A stretch of DNA of 64,000 nucleotides, from assembly GCA_040219735.1 (NCBI GenBank), contig JAVJRX010000053.1; one strand, given 5' to 3'. This stretch comes from Coleofasciculus sp040219735. Lineage in GTDB: Bacteria; Cyanobacteriota; Cyanobacteriia; Cyanobacteriales; Coleofasciculaceae. This document shows, piece by piece, positions 8,507 through 17,697 of the stretch. Made by a program: the position numbers and the translations under genes. The number at the start of each line of letters is the position of its first letter. The stretch's first letter is position 1. The notes beneath the pieces are model-generated. The model was not told where the DNA came from and ran no database searches. It saw only the letters and a program-made list of their open reading frames with translations.

Positions 8507-10044
8507 GAACCCCAATCATCGGGATTAGATTCCACTTTTGAGGTATCTTTCAGGGGCATAACCACTCGTGCGATCGCGTCTTGAATAAATGCTTTAATAA
8601 ATTCATCCCGACGGTTAAGCTGAAATTGCTGCTGCACAACTTCTGTCATCCCCCCATCACCCCAGTCTTGATCATGACGAAAGTATTCAATAAAACTCTT
8701 CCCAGCAATTCGGATTAAATACGCCGCCGTTACCCCTTGAATGGCTTTCCCAACTAAATAGGTAGCGATGTGAAATTGTAGCGCCCTTGACAAAATTTGT
8801 ATTGCCCCTTGAACAATTCCCAAACTGGCTAAGGTTTTCCCCAGAGACAGCGCCAATTCTCTCCCCCGTTCCATATTCAGATCACAGCCGTAAATTCTAC
8901 CAATTTCGATCACCATCTGAGCGTTAACCGCCGCCGTTGCTAATAAATCAACCACAGGTAACGGCGTAACCGCAATCACTCCAGCGCCAATCCACTGAAA
9001 CCGTTCCACCACTTTCTCCGCCTGTCGCCGCCGTTGGTGATCAATCAAACGACGGGCGTCTTCACCTAAACGCTGAGACTGGAGTAAAATATTATCGGCA
9101 ATCAAATCTTGCCCTTCAGAGCGTAGCACCGCAGCCAGACGGCGGATTAAGGGTATGATATCAGGGTCAGGTTGGAAGTCTTCCCCATTTTCTAATCGTA
9201 CAGTTTGGGGATTGGCAGCAATGGCTACCACATCTGAAGCGGCAATAAACCCGCGCACATGATGGCGTAACCGTGCCAGAATCGTTTCTTTATCAGTATC
9301 AGTATAGAGATCCACTTTATTCAGAACCAACAGCGATCGCTTACCAATATCAGCTAGACGACGTAACGGTTCATATTCCGACTGTCGCAAATCATTATCC
9401 ACCACAAATAATAATAAATCGGCTTCCGTGGCAAGCTGTCGCGCCAGTTGTTCCCGTTGGGTACCCACCACACCCGCTTCTAAAATACCCGGTGTATCGG
9501 TAATCAAAATCTGCCGTTCTAATCCCTTCAACTCTAGAGTATAAGTCTGCCCCTGATCCGTGGTTCCCATCGGTGCCCCCACTTGACCCACCATCTGCCC
9601 AATGAGAGCATTAACCAGGGACGTTTTCCCCGATGAACCCGTGCCAAAGATGACAACCAACAGTTCCCCACGGGCTAACGTCGCTTCAATCTCACGAGAT
9701 CGACTCAACAGGGCTTGCTGGGCTACCTCATCTTGAATTTTCTGCACCTGCTGTCGCACTGCTTTTAGCGTTTCAGAAGCCGCTTCCGTTTTCTCCTGCG
9801 GTACTTTTGGCGTAGGGCGACGCCTGCGGGATGACGATTTGGGGCGGCTGAATGTCCAGACGTAGTAGACAAACGTGGCAATTAACAGAACAAGTAGAAT
9901 AATCAGCAATAAAACCAGCAAATTTGCCAGTAGAGGCGAATTTAACGACCAATAGAGTCGATTAATCGAATCAATCAACCACAGGATTAGCCCCAGAATA
10001 ATACTGAGACCGATAATGAGCGTCAGTAGGCGGGGTAGGGGCAT
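8503..10044 (-). CDS. Membrane-anchored GTPase of the YcjF/DUF697 type
   Basis: A predicted GTP-binding protein of the inner membrane; its biological role is unknown. Seen in 513 aa: two N-terminal membrane segments (about 5-25 and 38-62), a basic linker SSRRRRPTPK, a coiled-coil-like stretch (85-120), then a G domain with G1 GTGSSGKTS (134-142), G3 DTPG (183-186) and G4 NKVD (242-245). The C-terminal third contains the hydrophobic DUF697-like region (GAGVIAVTPLPVVDLLATAAV and later). The start has no obvious ribosome site. The stop codon is supplied by a dispersed palindromic repeat. Confidence 0.88.
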   Translation of the reverse strand: MPLPRLLTLIIGLSIILGLILWLIDSINRLYWSLNSPLLANLLVLLLIILLVLLIATFVYYVWTFSRPKSSSRRRRPTPKVPQEKTEAASETLKAVRQQVQKIQDEVAQQALLSRSREIEATLARGELLVVIFGTGSSGKTSLVNALIGQMVGQVGAPMGTTDQGQTYTLELKGLERQILITDTPGILEAGVVGTQREQLARQLATEADLLLFVVDNDLRQSEYEPLRRLADIGKRSLLVLNKVDLYTDTDKETILARLRHHVRGFIAASDVVAIAANPQTVRLENGEDFQPDPDIIPLIRRLAAVLRSEGQDLIADNILLQSQRLGEDARRLIDHQRRRQAEKVVERFQWIGAGVIAVTPLPVVDLLATAAVNAQMVIEIGRIYGCDLNMERGRELALSLGKTLASLGIVQGAIQILSRALQFHIATYLVGKAIQGVTAAYLIRIAGKSFIEYFRHDQDWGDGGMTEVVQQQFQLNRRDEFIKAFIQDAIARVVMPLKDTSKVESNPDDWGS

Positions 10045-10126
10045 AATGTTTTAGGAAGGCAGAGGGTTTGTCAGAAGGCAGATGGCAGAATAAAAATAGC
10101 TAGGATGCCAAGGAGAAGTTAAACCG

Positions 10127-10146
10127 CCTTGGGTTGCAACCCAAGG
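10127..10146. repeat. 20-bp perfect palindrome (CCTTGGGTTG core)
   Basis: CCTTGGGTTGCAACCCAAGG is fully self-complementary. Related palindromes lie at 17010-17033 and 17220-17236. It sits in the gene-free stretch 10045-10637, which otherwise holds only the repeats listed next. Confidence 0.85.
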
Positions 10147-10207
10147 AACCAAAAGCTTGCATTCTTCTCACATAGGACTGCATCCCTAGTTTTAGTCCAT
10201 TTTAATA

Positions 10208-10378
10208 GACTTAAGCTTTTAGCGAAGGACTTGAGTTCTTTGTGGGTGTGGGCTTACTTACAAAAGATATATCGTAGGGTGGGCAATGCCCACCAGCCTT
10301 AAGTCAGTTCTATTCGACTTAAGCTTTTAGCGAAGGACTTGAGTTCTTGGTGGGTGTCAGGGCTTACTTATAAAAGTG
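10208..10378. repeat. Direct repeat, two copies of about 60 bp, 108 bp apart
   Basis: Copy 1 (10208-10267) and copy 2 (10316-10378) share GACTTAAGCTTTTAGCGAAG, then GACTTGAGTTCTT and GGGCTTACTTA, with few differences. A reversed, diverged relative lies at 15479-15525. No coding potential is seen; this is a dispersed intergenic repeat family. Confidence 0.85.
10271..10299. repeat. 29-bp element, left copy of an inverted pair around the DUF937 gene
   Basis: It contains the palindrome GGTGGGCAATGCCCACC. Its exact reverse complement is at 11218-11246, so the pair brackets the gene at 10638-11159. Confidence 0.85.
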
Positions 10379-10637
10379 CAAGATAAGTGAGATCTGGCAG
10401 TACTTGATCATAAATCTCAAATTACCCTGTGCTGAGCAAGAGCAACGAACTATACTTAATGGATGATGCTTACACCCAGAAACTGTAGGGGCGCCTCGTC
10501 TTGCGCCGGAAAATGTAAGTAAGCCTCAGTTATCTACGACGAAGAACTCAAGCCTAGAGTAGAGGCATGACATGTCGTCCCCCTACAGATGGTGTAAAAC
10601 TATTATCTATAGAGACATTCTTTACAGCCAAAAAACG

Positions 10638-11159
10638 ATGAGTTTATTCAATCAAATTCTCGGTGCGATTAATAACCCCTCTCAGGAAGCCAGTTCCGGT
10701 CAATTAGCGGGCATTCTCAGTACCGTGCAAAACCTCAGCCAAAGTGCCAATGCTGACCCCTCCACAATTCAATCAGTTTTATCCATAGTTGGCAAATATG
10801 CCCGTCCAGCGTTGCAACAAAAGCGAGAAGCTGAAGGAGAACAGGGGACGCAATCTTTTATCAACCAATTCAGTGGTACAGGTGCTAGCAATCAAGCGGT
10901 CAATTTACTCTTTAGTACACCGCAAATCCAACAGTTAGTAAAGGAAGCCGAACAACGGACAGGACTCAATGCTGCAACCATTCAATCCCTGTTACCCATG
11001 CTAGTTCCCTTGGTGCTGAATTTACTCAAAACTGGCACAAGCACTCAAAATCCAGAAGGATCGAACCCTGTGCTGAACTCATTCCTCGATACAGATGGTG
11101 ATGGCGATGTGGATATTGCTGATGCGATGCAAATGGCATCCCGTTATTTGAATCCTTGA
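10638..11159 (+). CDS. DUF937-family protein with C-terminal EF-hand/dockerin-like loop
   Basis: Function unknown. The start is placed at the ATG at 10638, giving MSLFNQILGAINNP as in the cyanobacterial family; the frame is open further upstream without merit. Seen in 173 aa: helical DUF937-like repeats (e.g. LAGILSTVQNLSQ, SVLSIVGKYARPALQQKR, IQSLLPMLVPLVLNLLK), and near the C-terminus DTDGDGDVDIADAM, a calcium-binding loop of EF-hand/dockerin type. No signal peptide is seen. Flanked on both sides by the same 29-bp repeat in opposite orientation. Confidence 0.85.
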   Translation: MSLFNQILGAINNPSQEASSGQLAGILSTVQNLSQSANADPSTIQSVLSIVGKYARPALQQKREAEGEQGTQSFINQFSGTGASNQAVNLLFSTPQIQQLVKEAEQRTGLNAATIQSLLPMLVPLVLNLLKTGTSTQNPEGSNPVLNSFLDTDGDGDVDIADAMQMASRYLNP

Positions 11160-11217
11160 TCGTCATTTGTTTGTAGTAGGCACTTTAGTGCCTTAAAATG
11201 AATAGCACTCTCAGATG

Positions 11218-11246
11218 AGGCTGGTGGGCATTGCCCACCCTACGAT
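11218..11246. repeat. 29-bp element, right copy (inverted)
   Basis: Exact reverse complement of 10271-10299. The stretch 11160-11490 holds this element, a GGGCGCAAGGATGG fragment and the palindrome at 11433-11460. A 73-codon open frame across it is judged spurious. Confidence 0.85.
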
Positions 11247-11432
11247 CTATCAAGGGTTCGGCGCTCCAAAAATGCAAATTTTCAGTACCATTCGCCTTAA
11301 AATGCTTGATTTACCTGACGATGAACAGGCTCATACAAGTCCGATACTAGCGGACATGATATTACAGGTGTTTCGGGCGCAAGGATGGTATCCCTACAAT
11401 GCTAATCCATCTTGTTTAGGTGTGCCACGCCA

Positions 11433-11460
11433 GTAGGGACGTTGCTGGCAATGTCTCTAC
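11433..11460. repeat. Degenerate copy of the GTAGAGACGTTGCA palindrome
   Basis: GTAGGGACGTTGC / GGCAATGTCTCTAC is an imperfect copy of the palindrome found intact at 51473-51500 and 35593-35616. It lies in the shared 3' region of the DUF937 gene and the convergent 2H phosphoesterase gene. Confidence 0.65.
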
Positions 11461-11490
11461 TTTTTTCATCAGTCAAAAGATGTAATATGC

Positions 11491-12036
11491 TTATATTAAA
11501 AAGGGAAACTCTACACTTACATTCCATCGCCGACCATCGTGAAGTAATAACGTAAGATGAGATGCCAAAAACTCAAATTGTAACGGTTGGTTCTCAAATT
11601 CAATCCACGCCTTGCGGAAATTCTGCCGCTTCAAATCACGAAAAGCAACAGTGACATGAGGAGAAAAGGAGCGATTTTTAGAACGCTCATGAACGATACC
11701 GAGGGATTCTTCTAGATATTCCATTAAATCCTTTTGAATCGCGATCAGTTCTGGCGTTTTCAGAACGTTGACGTAAATAACACGAGGTTTAAACGCCCCA
11801 AACCCTTGCAGGATAATGGAGACAGGTATCCTAGTTTTAGCAAAGGTTTTTAGAGATTCTTCGAGAACAGGTACGGCATCGGTTTCCCATGCAAAAGGGG
11901 GTTGCAGCGTAATATGGGGTGGCGATTTGAGGGCGGCTTTACTCTGGTAAACGTCAGCACAATGTTGCTTAATCTCCATAATCGAGTCTTGAATGGTTTG
12001 AGGAGGAAGCAGGGCAATAAAAAAGACTTTTTTCAT
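11491..12036 (-). CDS. 2H phosphoesterase (2'-5' RNA ligase / ThpR-like)
   Basis: Members of the LigT/2H superfamily hydrolyse 2',3'-cyclic phosphates or related bonds in RNA. Seen in 181 aa: the two catalytic HxT motifs, HITLQPPF (about residues 42-49) and HVTVAFRD (about 126-133), at the expected spacing, with FSPHV context typical of the family. The substrate is not determined by the sequence. The ATG at 12034-12036 lacks a clear ribosome site. It converges with the DUF937 gene. Confidence 0.85.
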   Translation of the reverse strand: MKKVFFIALLPPQTIQDSIMEIKQHCADVYQSKAALKSPPHITLQPPFAWETDAVPVLEESLKTFAKTRIPVSIILQGFGAFKPRVIYVNVLKTPELIAIQKDLMEYLEESLGIVHERSKNRSFSPHVTVAFRDLKRQNFRKAWIEFENQPLQFEFLASHLTLLLHDGRRWNVSVEFPFLI

Positions 12037-12416
12037 ATTAAGTAAGAAAAATAGGTTTTCATAGGAGCAGTTTTAGGGATTAATATTTGTTGTTTTTCCT
12101 AACTTGGCAATAACCCCGGATCTCTCACCCCAATTGCCCAAAGGTTTATACAACCTGGATTGACCGTAGAAAAAGGCTGGCAACACTCTGTCAAAATTCT
12201 GGGGTGGTCTAAAAATGGTAGAAACCCGATGTAGGCAAAGGTTTTGAGGAATAAAATGGTCAAACGTGTGAGACATTGGGGTTAAACTATGACAAAATGA
12301 TATAATCCGCATTTTTGGGTTGATAGACTACAGCAAAAAGCAGAAGGCATCAAAGAGCTTGAGGTTTCTTGACCCATCAAATCCTTGATCAATTATTTAT
12401 TTGGAGGAGATCCGAC
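12037..12416. other. Gene-free stretch upstream of 12417
   Basis: A short minus-strand frame (12073-12312) has no ribosome site or recognisable product and is not accepted. The last 15 bases hold the strong ribosome site GGAGGAG of the next gene. No clear promoter could be assigned by eye. Confidence 0.5.
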
Positions 12417-13742
12417 ATGACTACAACACCAGATCAAACGGCAGAGGCACGCAACCGCGTGATTGAATCTGCCCGTCGATTAGGGGTTGAACTCAATGAA
12501 CAAGAATTGAAAAGATGGATGAACTCCATCACCGAAGCCACAGGAGACAGCGATATTACCGTTGATCAAAATACGGGGGTTTTTGGTCACAAGGTCAGTA
12601 TGTTGGATTTTGACCCCAAAGATCTAGAGCGTTTTCGCACCATCGGCAGAATTGTAGAATTTGACGATATTCCTGGTGTTGTAGAAACCGCTTTGGCGCT
12701 ATCAGGTTCAGCAGCTCAATCTAAGGTTCAAACTCACCCAGGGGACTGTGACTATTTTGAGCGGGTGAATATTATTGCCCCGACCCGGGCTGAAGCCTGC
12801 CAGATTCTCTCCCGAATTATGCGTGAGAAAACCATCAACAGCCGCTCAGGTGATAATTTTCAATTAGTTGAACTGAAATTTGGTAGCTATCCCCAAGATG
12901 TGATCCGCGATGAACATTCCTATCACAAAGGCTCACCTATCTCTTGGTCCCCTGATGACGTTGTAGCTGGGCAAATTGAAGTCAGCGACTTGCAAGGAAA
13001 TCCGATGACCATCACTTGGGATTCGGTCGCCGACGATCCCGGTTGGTGTAAGCTGGACTGGGTGATTGCTGATCCGGTGCGCCGCCAATTGGCTAACGCC
13101 AGCAATATGTTGGATGTAACCTGGGAAGCTCCCGATGGTACAATCACGCCCTTAGACGGCTATCTAGACGGCTATTTCCAAGAGATTTACCTCGATGCTG
13201 AATCGGCTCCCATCTTTTCTAAACTGGTGAAACAGGTTTCGACTGATGTCATGGATGATTATGTGACGCAGTTGGAAAAAGAAGTTAAAAAATATTTTAA
13301 GCCGGATAATCCCAACTATGGCAAAGCGGCTAAACGGCTGTACAACATCTTCCGGCTGAATGGAAAATATGAGGAAGCTGCCTTCCTACGTGAACTGTTT
13401 GATGAACCTGCCGCATTACTGTATCAAGTTCACGCCTTGGTGCGAACGGTTAAAGACGCCATCGATCAAGGCGCTGTGTTTGATATTGACCATATTCTTG
13501 ATCAAACGGATGAACTGATTCTGTCAGTGATTAAGGTTTTGGAAGGGGAAGAGGAATTAGAAATTACCCGTCATCTCCTGCGTTTATCCCGCTGCATTAG
13601 TCGTCAGCAAGAAGGTGTTCCACTTAGTCCCCAAGTTGAGGTAGCACGAGCAGAGGTGATGCAAATTGTCAATAATTTCTTCTACGAAAAGATGATGGCA
13701 CTACCGACAATTAAATCCTACATCGACGGTCTCCACGCTTAA
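12417..13742 (+). CDS. Protein with pol-beta nucleotidyltransferase-like motif, family not recognised
   Basis: The start is the ATG at 12417, 8 bases after GGAGGAG; the frame is open 16 codons further up. Seen in 441 aa: an N-terminal helical part, then LSGSAAQSKVQ...GDCDYFERVNI, where G97-S98 is followed 11 residues later by D110-x-D112. This matches the hG(G/S)-x9-13-Dh(D/E)h signature of pol-beta-type nucleotidyltransferases (established motif). The middle region is beta-rich (QLVELKFGSYP, GQIEVSDLQGNPMTITWD). The C-terminus is helical. I do not recognise the family; nucleotidyl transfer is an inference from one motif. Confidence 0.75.
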   Translation: MTTTPDQTAEARNRVIESARRLGVELNEQELKRWMNSITEATGDSDITVDQNTGVFGHKVSMLDFDPKDLERFRTIGRIVEFDDIPGVVETALALSGSAAQSKVQTHPGDCDYFERVNIIAPTRAEACQILSRIMREKTINSRSGDNFQLVELKFGSYPQDVIRDEHSYHKGSPISWSPDDVVAGQIEVSDLQGNPMTITWDSVADDPGWCKLDWVIADPVRRQLANASNMLDVTWEAPDGTITPLDGYLDGYFQEIYLDAESAPIFSKLVKQVSTDVMDDYVTQLEKEVKKYFKPDNPNYGKAAKRLYNIFRLNGKYEEAAFLRELFDEPAALLYQVHALVRTVKDAIDQGAVFDIDHILDQTDELILSVIKVLEGEEELEITRHLLRLSRCISRQQEGVPLSPQVEVARAEVMQIVNNFFYEKMMALPTIKSYIDGLHA

Positions 13743-13755
13743 TTTGAACGACCGC

Positions 13756-14313
13756 CTATCGTTGTAAGTTGTTTTGCAGAAGATTGCAAAATAATTTTCC
13801 CTGTTGTATTGCATCATCGAGAGCAACATGAGTCAGGGGCATTTCCTCCAACCACTCAGGGGGTAGGTTTTTCTTCCCTGACTCACGATAATCTTGTTTG
13901 AGGAATGCCATCGCATAGGATCGGATGTCGAGTGCCGAATAGTTAAAAGGACTATCGCCGACAAACTTAATCAAATACCAGTAGACAAACATAAAGTCGA
14001 AGGCAGCAGGATAGCCAACAAAGATCGGTTCACCCGGTAATGCTTCTAGCCAAGCGTGATAGTTCTGCATCACCTGTTCGGGGGGTTGTGGGTTAACTCT
14101 GCTGGCTTCCCAAGCGGTTGGTTGTTGTGACCACCATTTCATGGTTTTGGGATGACCTTTTGCCCCTGGCAAGGTTTCCAGGTTGGCTGTAAAAGTTGCG
14201 ATCAATTGTTTGTCTGCGCTGTAAGCTGCCGAGGCAATGCTGAGCATAGAATGAAGTCCGGGAATGGGACCATCGGATTCAATATCTGTGCTGACGTAGA
14301 TTTCGATTGTCAT
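13756..14313 (-). CDS. DEDDh 3'-5' exonuclease-like protein (RNase H-like fold)
   Basis: A predicted metal-dependent 3'-5' exonuclease on DNA or RNA. Seen in 185 aa: ExoI STDIESDG with D10 and E12; ExoII region GYPAAFDFMF with D106; ExoIII H162-VALDD-A with H162 and D166/D167. These are the four acidic residues and the His of the DEDDh class. No extra domain is present. It is encoded just downstream of and convergent with the gene at 12417 (13 bases between stops). Whether it acts in repair or RNA turnover cannot be told. Confidence 0.85.
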   Translation of the reverse strand: MTIEIYVSTDIESDGPIPGLHSMLSIASAAYSADKQLIATFTANLETLPGAKGHPKTMKWWSQQPTAWEASRVNPQPPEQVMQNYHAWLEALPGEPIFVGYPAAFDFMFVYWYLIKFVGDSPFNYSALDIRSYAMAFLKQDYRESGKKNLPPEWLEEMPLTHVALDDAIQQGKLFCNLLQNNLQR

Positions 14314-14353
14314 CTATTTTCTGAGCCATTTGATCCAACTGGAGTTACAGACA

Positions 14354-15001
14354 TCAAATTAAACCGAATCGGCTGAGGGGCCAGAAACGGAAGCAAGCAT
14401 GACCAATAATATTAGGTTGAGGCAAGAATCCCCAAACGTGAGAATCGTTGCTATTATTGCGATTATCTCCCATCACAAATAACTGACCTTCCGGAACTCG
14501 CACGGGTGCCATCTGATAGTTCGGTGGTTCGGCAATGTAAACTTCTTCTAGTGGCTTCCTATTAATATAGACCTTGCCATCTTGAATTTGTACGATTTGA
14601 CCAGGTGTAGCAACGATCCGTTTAATAAAGGCTTGGTCTTTTGTATACCCCTGCATTTGCAGTTGAGGTGGTGGATCAAAGACAATGATGTCTCCGCTTA
14701 CTGGGGGTTTGAAGTGGTAGGAGATTTTTTCCACAACCACGCGATCGCCGATGGTCAATGTCGGTATCATCGAGTCTGAGGGAATGTAGCGCGGTTCGGC
14801 AATAAATACTCGAATCAACAGCGCTAGGGCGAGTGCGATCGCAATAATTTGTAGATTTTCCCGGACTTGTTGCCAAAACTTTGATCTCGGCGATATAGAT
14901 TGGGTTGATTGCGCTGCTACCGTTGACTGATTTGGTTTATCCACAGGTTTTGAAATCCCTCCCTTAGCAGACTGATTTTTTACCGTTTTGTTTAAAGTCA
15001 T
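14354..15001 (-). CDS. lepB: Signal peptidase I
   Basis: This membrane serine protease removes signal peptides from exported proteins. The start is set at the ATG at 14999-15001 (MTLNKTVKNQ); an open extension of 17 codons upstream is unlikely. Seen in 215 aa: a polar cytoplasmic head, one membrane segment (about 51-65), nucleophile S77 in IPSDSMIPTL, general base K127 in AFIKRIVATPG, and box E GDNRNNSNDSHVWG. Lies 40 bases from the exonuclease gene on the same strand, so the two may be cotranscribed. Confidence 0.95.
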   Translation of the reverse strand: MTLNKTVKNQSAKGGISKPVDKPNQSTVAAQSTQSISPRSKFWQQVRENLQIIAIALALALLIRVFIAEPRYIPSDSMIPTLTIGDRVVVEKISYHFKPPVSGDIIVFDPPPQLQMQGYTKDQAFIKRIVATPGQIVQIQDGKVYINRKPLEEVYIAEPPNYQMAPVRVPEGQLFVMGDNRNNSNDSHVWGFLPQPNIIGHACFRFWPLSRFGLI

Positions 15002-15052
15002 ACAGGTTTGTACTAAAAATCGCTGGCTGTCACTTCTTACCAGCCGCCACAA

Positions 15053-15667
15053 AACTTTTGGCTTTCAGTCAAGATAACACGCTCTCTAGGTCTTTGAGCG
15101 ATGGGGGTACTGATTCGGGTAGCCTTCACGAGGCGATCGCGTTCTTGAACCTCGTCAGCTACCCTAATGGACACTCTCGTGCAGAAGCCTCTTTTTAATG
15201 ATAGTGTAGTCCGGACATCCTACCTGCTTCCCTGGCTTCCAAGAAACAAAACACTCCCCTCTCGTGCCGTCTTTCCTCAAAATCATTCGCTGGTTTTAAC
15301 TGGACTTTAGAGTTTATTTGAATTTCAACTAACTCTACATTGTAATCTGAAAATTTACCTAGTAAATCAGGATAATTTTGTGCTTTTGTATTTATCAAAA
15401 TTTTTATTTAATAAAAAAACTCGCCAATTACGATAATAGCTGCCATTGTCGTAATTGCATCATTGGTAGCAACCAGCCAAGAACTCAAGTTCTCAGCTAA
15501 TAGCTTAAGTCGGTTAAAACCGACTAATGGATTCCCCCTTTTTAAGGGAAGAGGGGGATCTAAAAAGGGGACGGTAGGGGAATCTGAAGTGGGACGGTAG
15601 GGGAATCCAGAAAGGACAAATAACATAAGAATAAATTTTTGCGCTAGCGTGAGAAGAGAAACATCTA
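15053..15667. other. Gene-free stretch with several repeats
   Basis: It contains a reversed relative of the 10208 repeat ending in the perfect palindrome AGTCGGTTAAAACCGACT (15508-15525), an inverted repeat CCCCTTTTT/AAAAAGGGG (about 15534-15570), and a tandem pair of GGGACGGTAGGGGAATC (15568-15607). A 67-codon minus frame at 15195-15398 has no support. Confidence 0.7.
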
Positions 15668-17005
15668 TTGGTTCTGTTCCCTGTGCTGCTAGATAAACGT
15701 CCTATTCTATTTACAGGTTTCGTAGCTTGCCTAGTGGGTGTCTTGACCGCCTGCGCCAATAGTCCCACAGGTCAATCCTTAGAACGTTCCTTAGCCGTAG
15801 ACCCCAACCTAGAGGATAATGCCTCAATTTTGGGCAGTCAGACTAATGGGCAAACCTCTTCGGCGCAACTGCCAGAAGATTTCCCTACCGTAATTCCCCG
15901 CTATCCCGATGCACAATTACAGAACGTTGAACCCCTAACTCGTTCAGATGCCCAAGGTCAACTTACCATCTGGTCATCCACTGACCCTAGTAATGAGATT
16001 CAGGCATTTTACCGCAGGGCATTTGAATCAGACAGTTGGCAGGTCATTTCTGAACCGAATCAGGAAGGGACGAATTCCTTTGTTGTGCGTCGGAATGATT
16101 TACAAGTCAGGATTTCTATTCCTCCGGATACTGCCATTAACGATACGCAAGAAACCCCAACCGAGGCAGAGACTGACCAAAATACCACAGAATTTGAGAT
16201 TCAGTACATCCGCCGCAGTACCGAGACAGCCGCAGCATCCTCAGAGGCTTCAGAATCTTCAGAGAAAGTAACAGAGACGCCTCAATCCGTTGACTCGGTA
16301 TCTGGTGAAAACCAGAACTTCACTGATTTCGATAACGTTCCCTCAGGATTGCGTCAGTATGTAGAAGACTTAGCCGCCTTAGGTGTTCTCACGTCTGACC
16401 CTTCTAGTGCTAACAATAAATCAGAGGATAGTGGTACATCATTTGCAGCCAACAAAATCATTACCCGCCGTCAGTATGCCCGTTGGCTCATTAATACCAA
16501 TAATCGGATTTATGCGAATAGTCCGGGAAAACAAATCCGTTTAGCATCAGAAACAACTCAACCTGCATTCCAAGATGTGCCAGCCAGTGACCCTGATTTT
16601 GGCGCCATTCAGGGATTAGCGGAAGCGGGGTTAATTCCTAGTCCTTTGAGTGGTAATTCTACAGAAGTTCTTTTCCGCCCTGATGCACCCTTAACGCGAG
16701 AAAATCTAATTTTATGGAAAGTCCCGTTAGATATTCGTCAGGGGTTACCGTCAGCATCTCTGGATGCAGTGCAGCAAACCTGGGGATTCCAAGATGCTAG
16801 CAAGATTGACCCGAAGGCGTTGCGGGCAGTATTGGCAGATTTTCAAAATGGGGAACAATCGATTATCCGTCGCGTTTTTGGGTACACTACTCTTTTGCAA
16901 CCGAAAAAGCCAGTCACGCAAGCGGAAGCCGCCGCCACCCTTTGGTATTTTGGTTCTCAGGGTGAGGGAATATCGGCTAGTGAGGTTCTCCAGCAATCGA
17001 ATTAG
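15668..17005 (+). CDS. Lipoprotein with S-layer-homology (SLH) domains
   Basis: Probably an envelope protein tethered by lipid and binding the peptidoglycan-linked polymer through SLH repeats. Seen in 445 aa: a hydrophobic signal (LFTGFVACLVGVL) ending in lipobox LTAC; a disordered linker; a folded region with YPDAQLQ and IWSSTDPSNEIQAFYRRAFES (about 80-190); an acidic Ser/Thr/Glu-rich linker (190-235); then SLH-like repeats (ITRRQYARWLI, FQDVPASDPDFGAIQGLAEAG, PLTRENLILWK). The start is uncertain: the TTG at 15668 or the GTG at 15683. Two palindromes follow the stop at once. Confidence 0.85.
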   Translation: MVLFPVLLDKRPILFTGFVACLVGVLTACANSPTGQSLERSLAVDPNLEDNASILGSQTNGQTSSAQLPEDFPTVIPRYPDAQLQNVEPLTRSDAQGQLTIWSSTDPSNEIQAFYRRAFESDSWQVISEPNQEGTNSFVVRRNDLQVRISIPPDTAINDTQETPTEAETDQNTTEFEIQYIRRSTETAAASSEASESSEKVTETPQSVDSVSGENQNFTDFDNVPSGLRQYVEDLAALGVLTSDPSSANNKSEDSGTSFAANKIITRRQYARWLINTNNRIYANSPGKQIRLASETTQPAFQDVPASDPDFGAIQGLAEAGLIPSPLSGNSTEVLFRPDAPLTRENLILWKVPLDIRQGLPSASLDAVQQTWGFQDASKIDPKALRAVLADFQNGEQSIIRRVFGYTTLLQPKKPVTQAEAAATLWYFGSQGEGISASEVLQQSN

Positions 17006-17009
17006 AATT

Positions 17010-17060
17010 AGCCTTGGGTTTAAACCCAAGGCTGAAAGCTTAAGTCGTCTAAAGACGACT
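17010..17060 (+). terminator. Two adjacent palindromes after the SLH gene
   Basis: The palindrome AGCCTTGGGTTTAAACCCAA, continuing GGCT (17010-17033), and AGTCGTCTAAAGACGACT (17043-17060) start 5 bases after the stop codon. They belong to dispersed repeat families but could end transcription; there is no T tract. Confidence 0.5.
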
Positions 17061-17697
17061 GGATAGGAGTGTGAACTACCAACATCAAATCAAAGATTAT
17101 GATGTTGGCGCGAGCGTCTCATCCGCCGATGCCTCAATACCCGAAACTATATTGGTCTTACTCAGCGTCTCTGATTAGCTACCTAACCTTTATCTCCTAG
17201 CAGGAGAACCCGCGCCGCCGCCTTGGTTCCCAAGGCAGAATATTGTTTTTGCCGCTTGATTTTCGCGGTTGGCGGCTATAGTTCTAGCCTATCCCTTTTA
17301 CTATAACATATCAAGTAATTCATATTAAGTCCATTTTAGAGTTTAACTATACCCAACCAGAACATATTGACTAAATGGAATATTATAATGGTTCGTCTGT
17401 AGGGGTTCTTTTCACTATTATCATTTCGGGTTTACCCAGATGCGACTAAACTCGCCCAGACTTGGTGGCATGACACGGCTAAAATGGTGGAATAGGTTGT
17501 AGGTTGGGTTGACGGAGGAAACCCAACGGAATTTAGGTAAAGCCCTTACTACAAACTCAATCTTATCCGTCAACGATTCAGGAAAAGGGGTTAAAAGTTT
17601 GAGTTTCCCCATGAGTACGCCAACTGCTCAAGCAGCAATTATAACCCTACAAATATTTTAGTATAAATCATCAAACAAAAACTGGAGAATATATTAC
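17061..17697. other. Gene-free stretch, part of it with dense hairpins
   Basis: 17190-17280 holds CTCCT/AGGAG, GCCTTGG/CCAAGGC (17220-17236), GCCGCC/GGCGGC and CCGCG/CGCGG complements, which could form a compact structured RNA or a mobile-element end. The rest is AT-rich without features; a 63-codon minus frame is not supported. Confidence 0.4.

Noticed and set aside
11215..11436. 73-codon plus-strand frame
   Set aside because: It consists largely of dispersed repeats (GGTGGGCATTGCCCACC, GGGCGCAAGGATGG) and has no ribosome site or recognisable protein.
12073..12312. 79-codon minus-strand frame
   Set aside because: Composition is not protein-like and there is no ribosome site; it lies in the leader of the 12417 gene.
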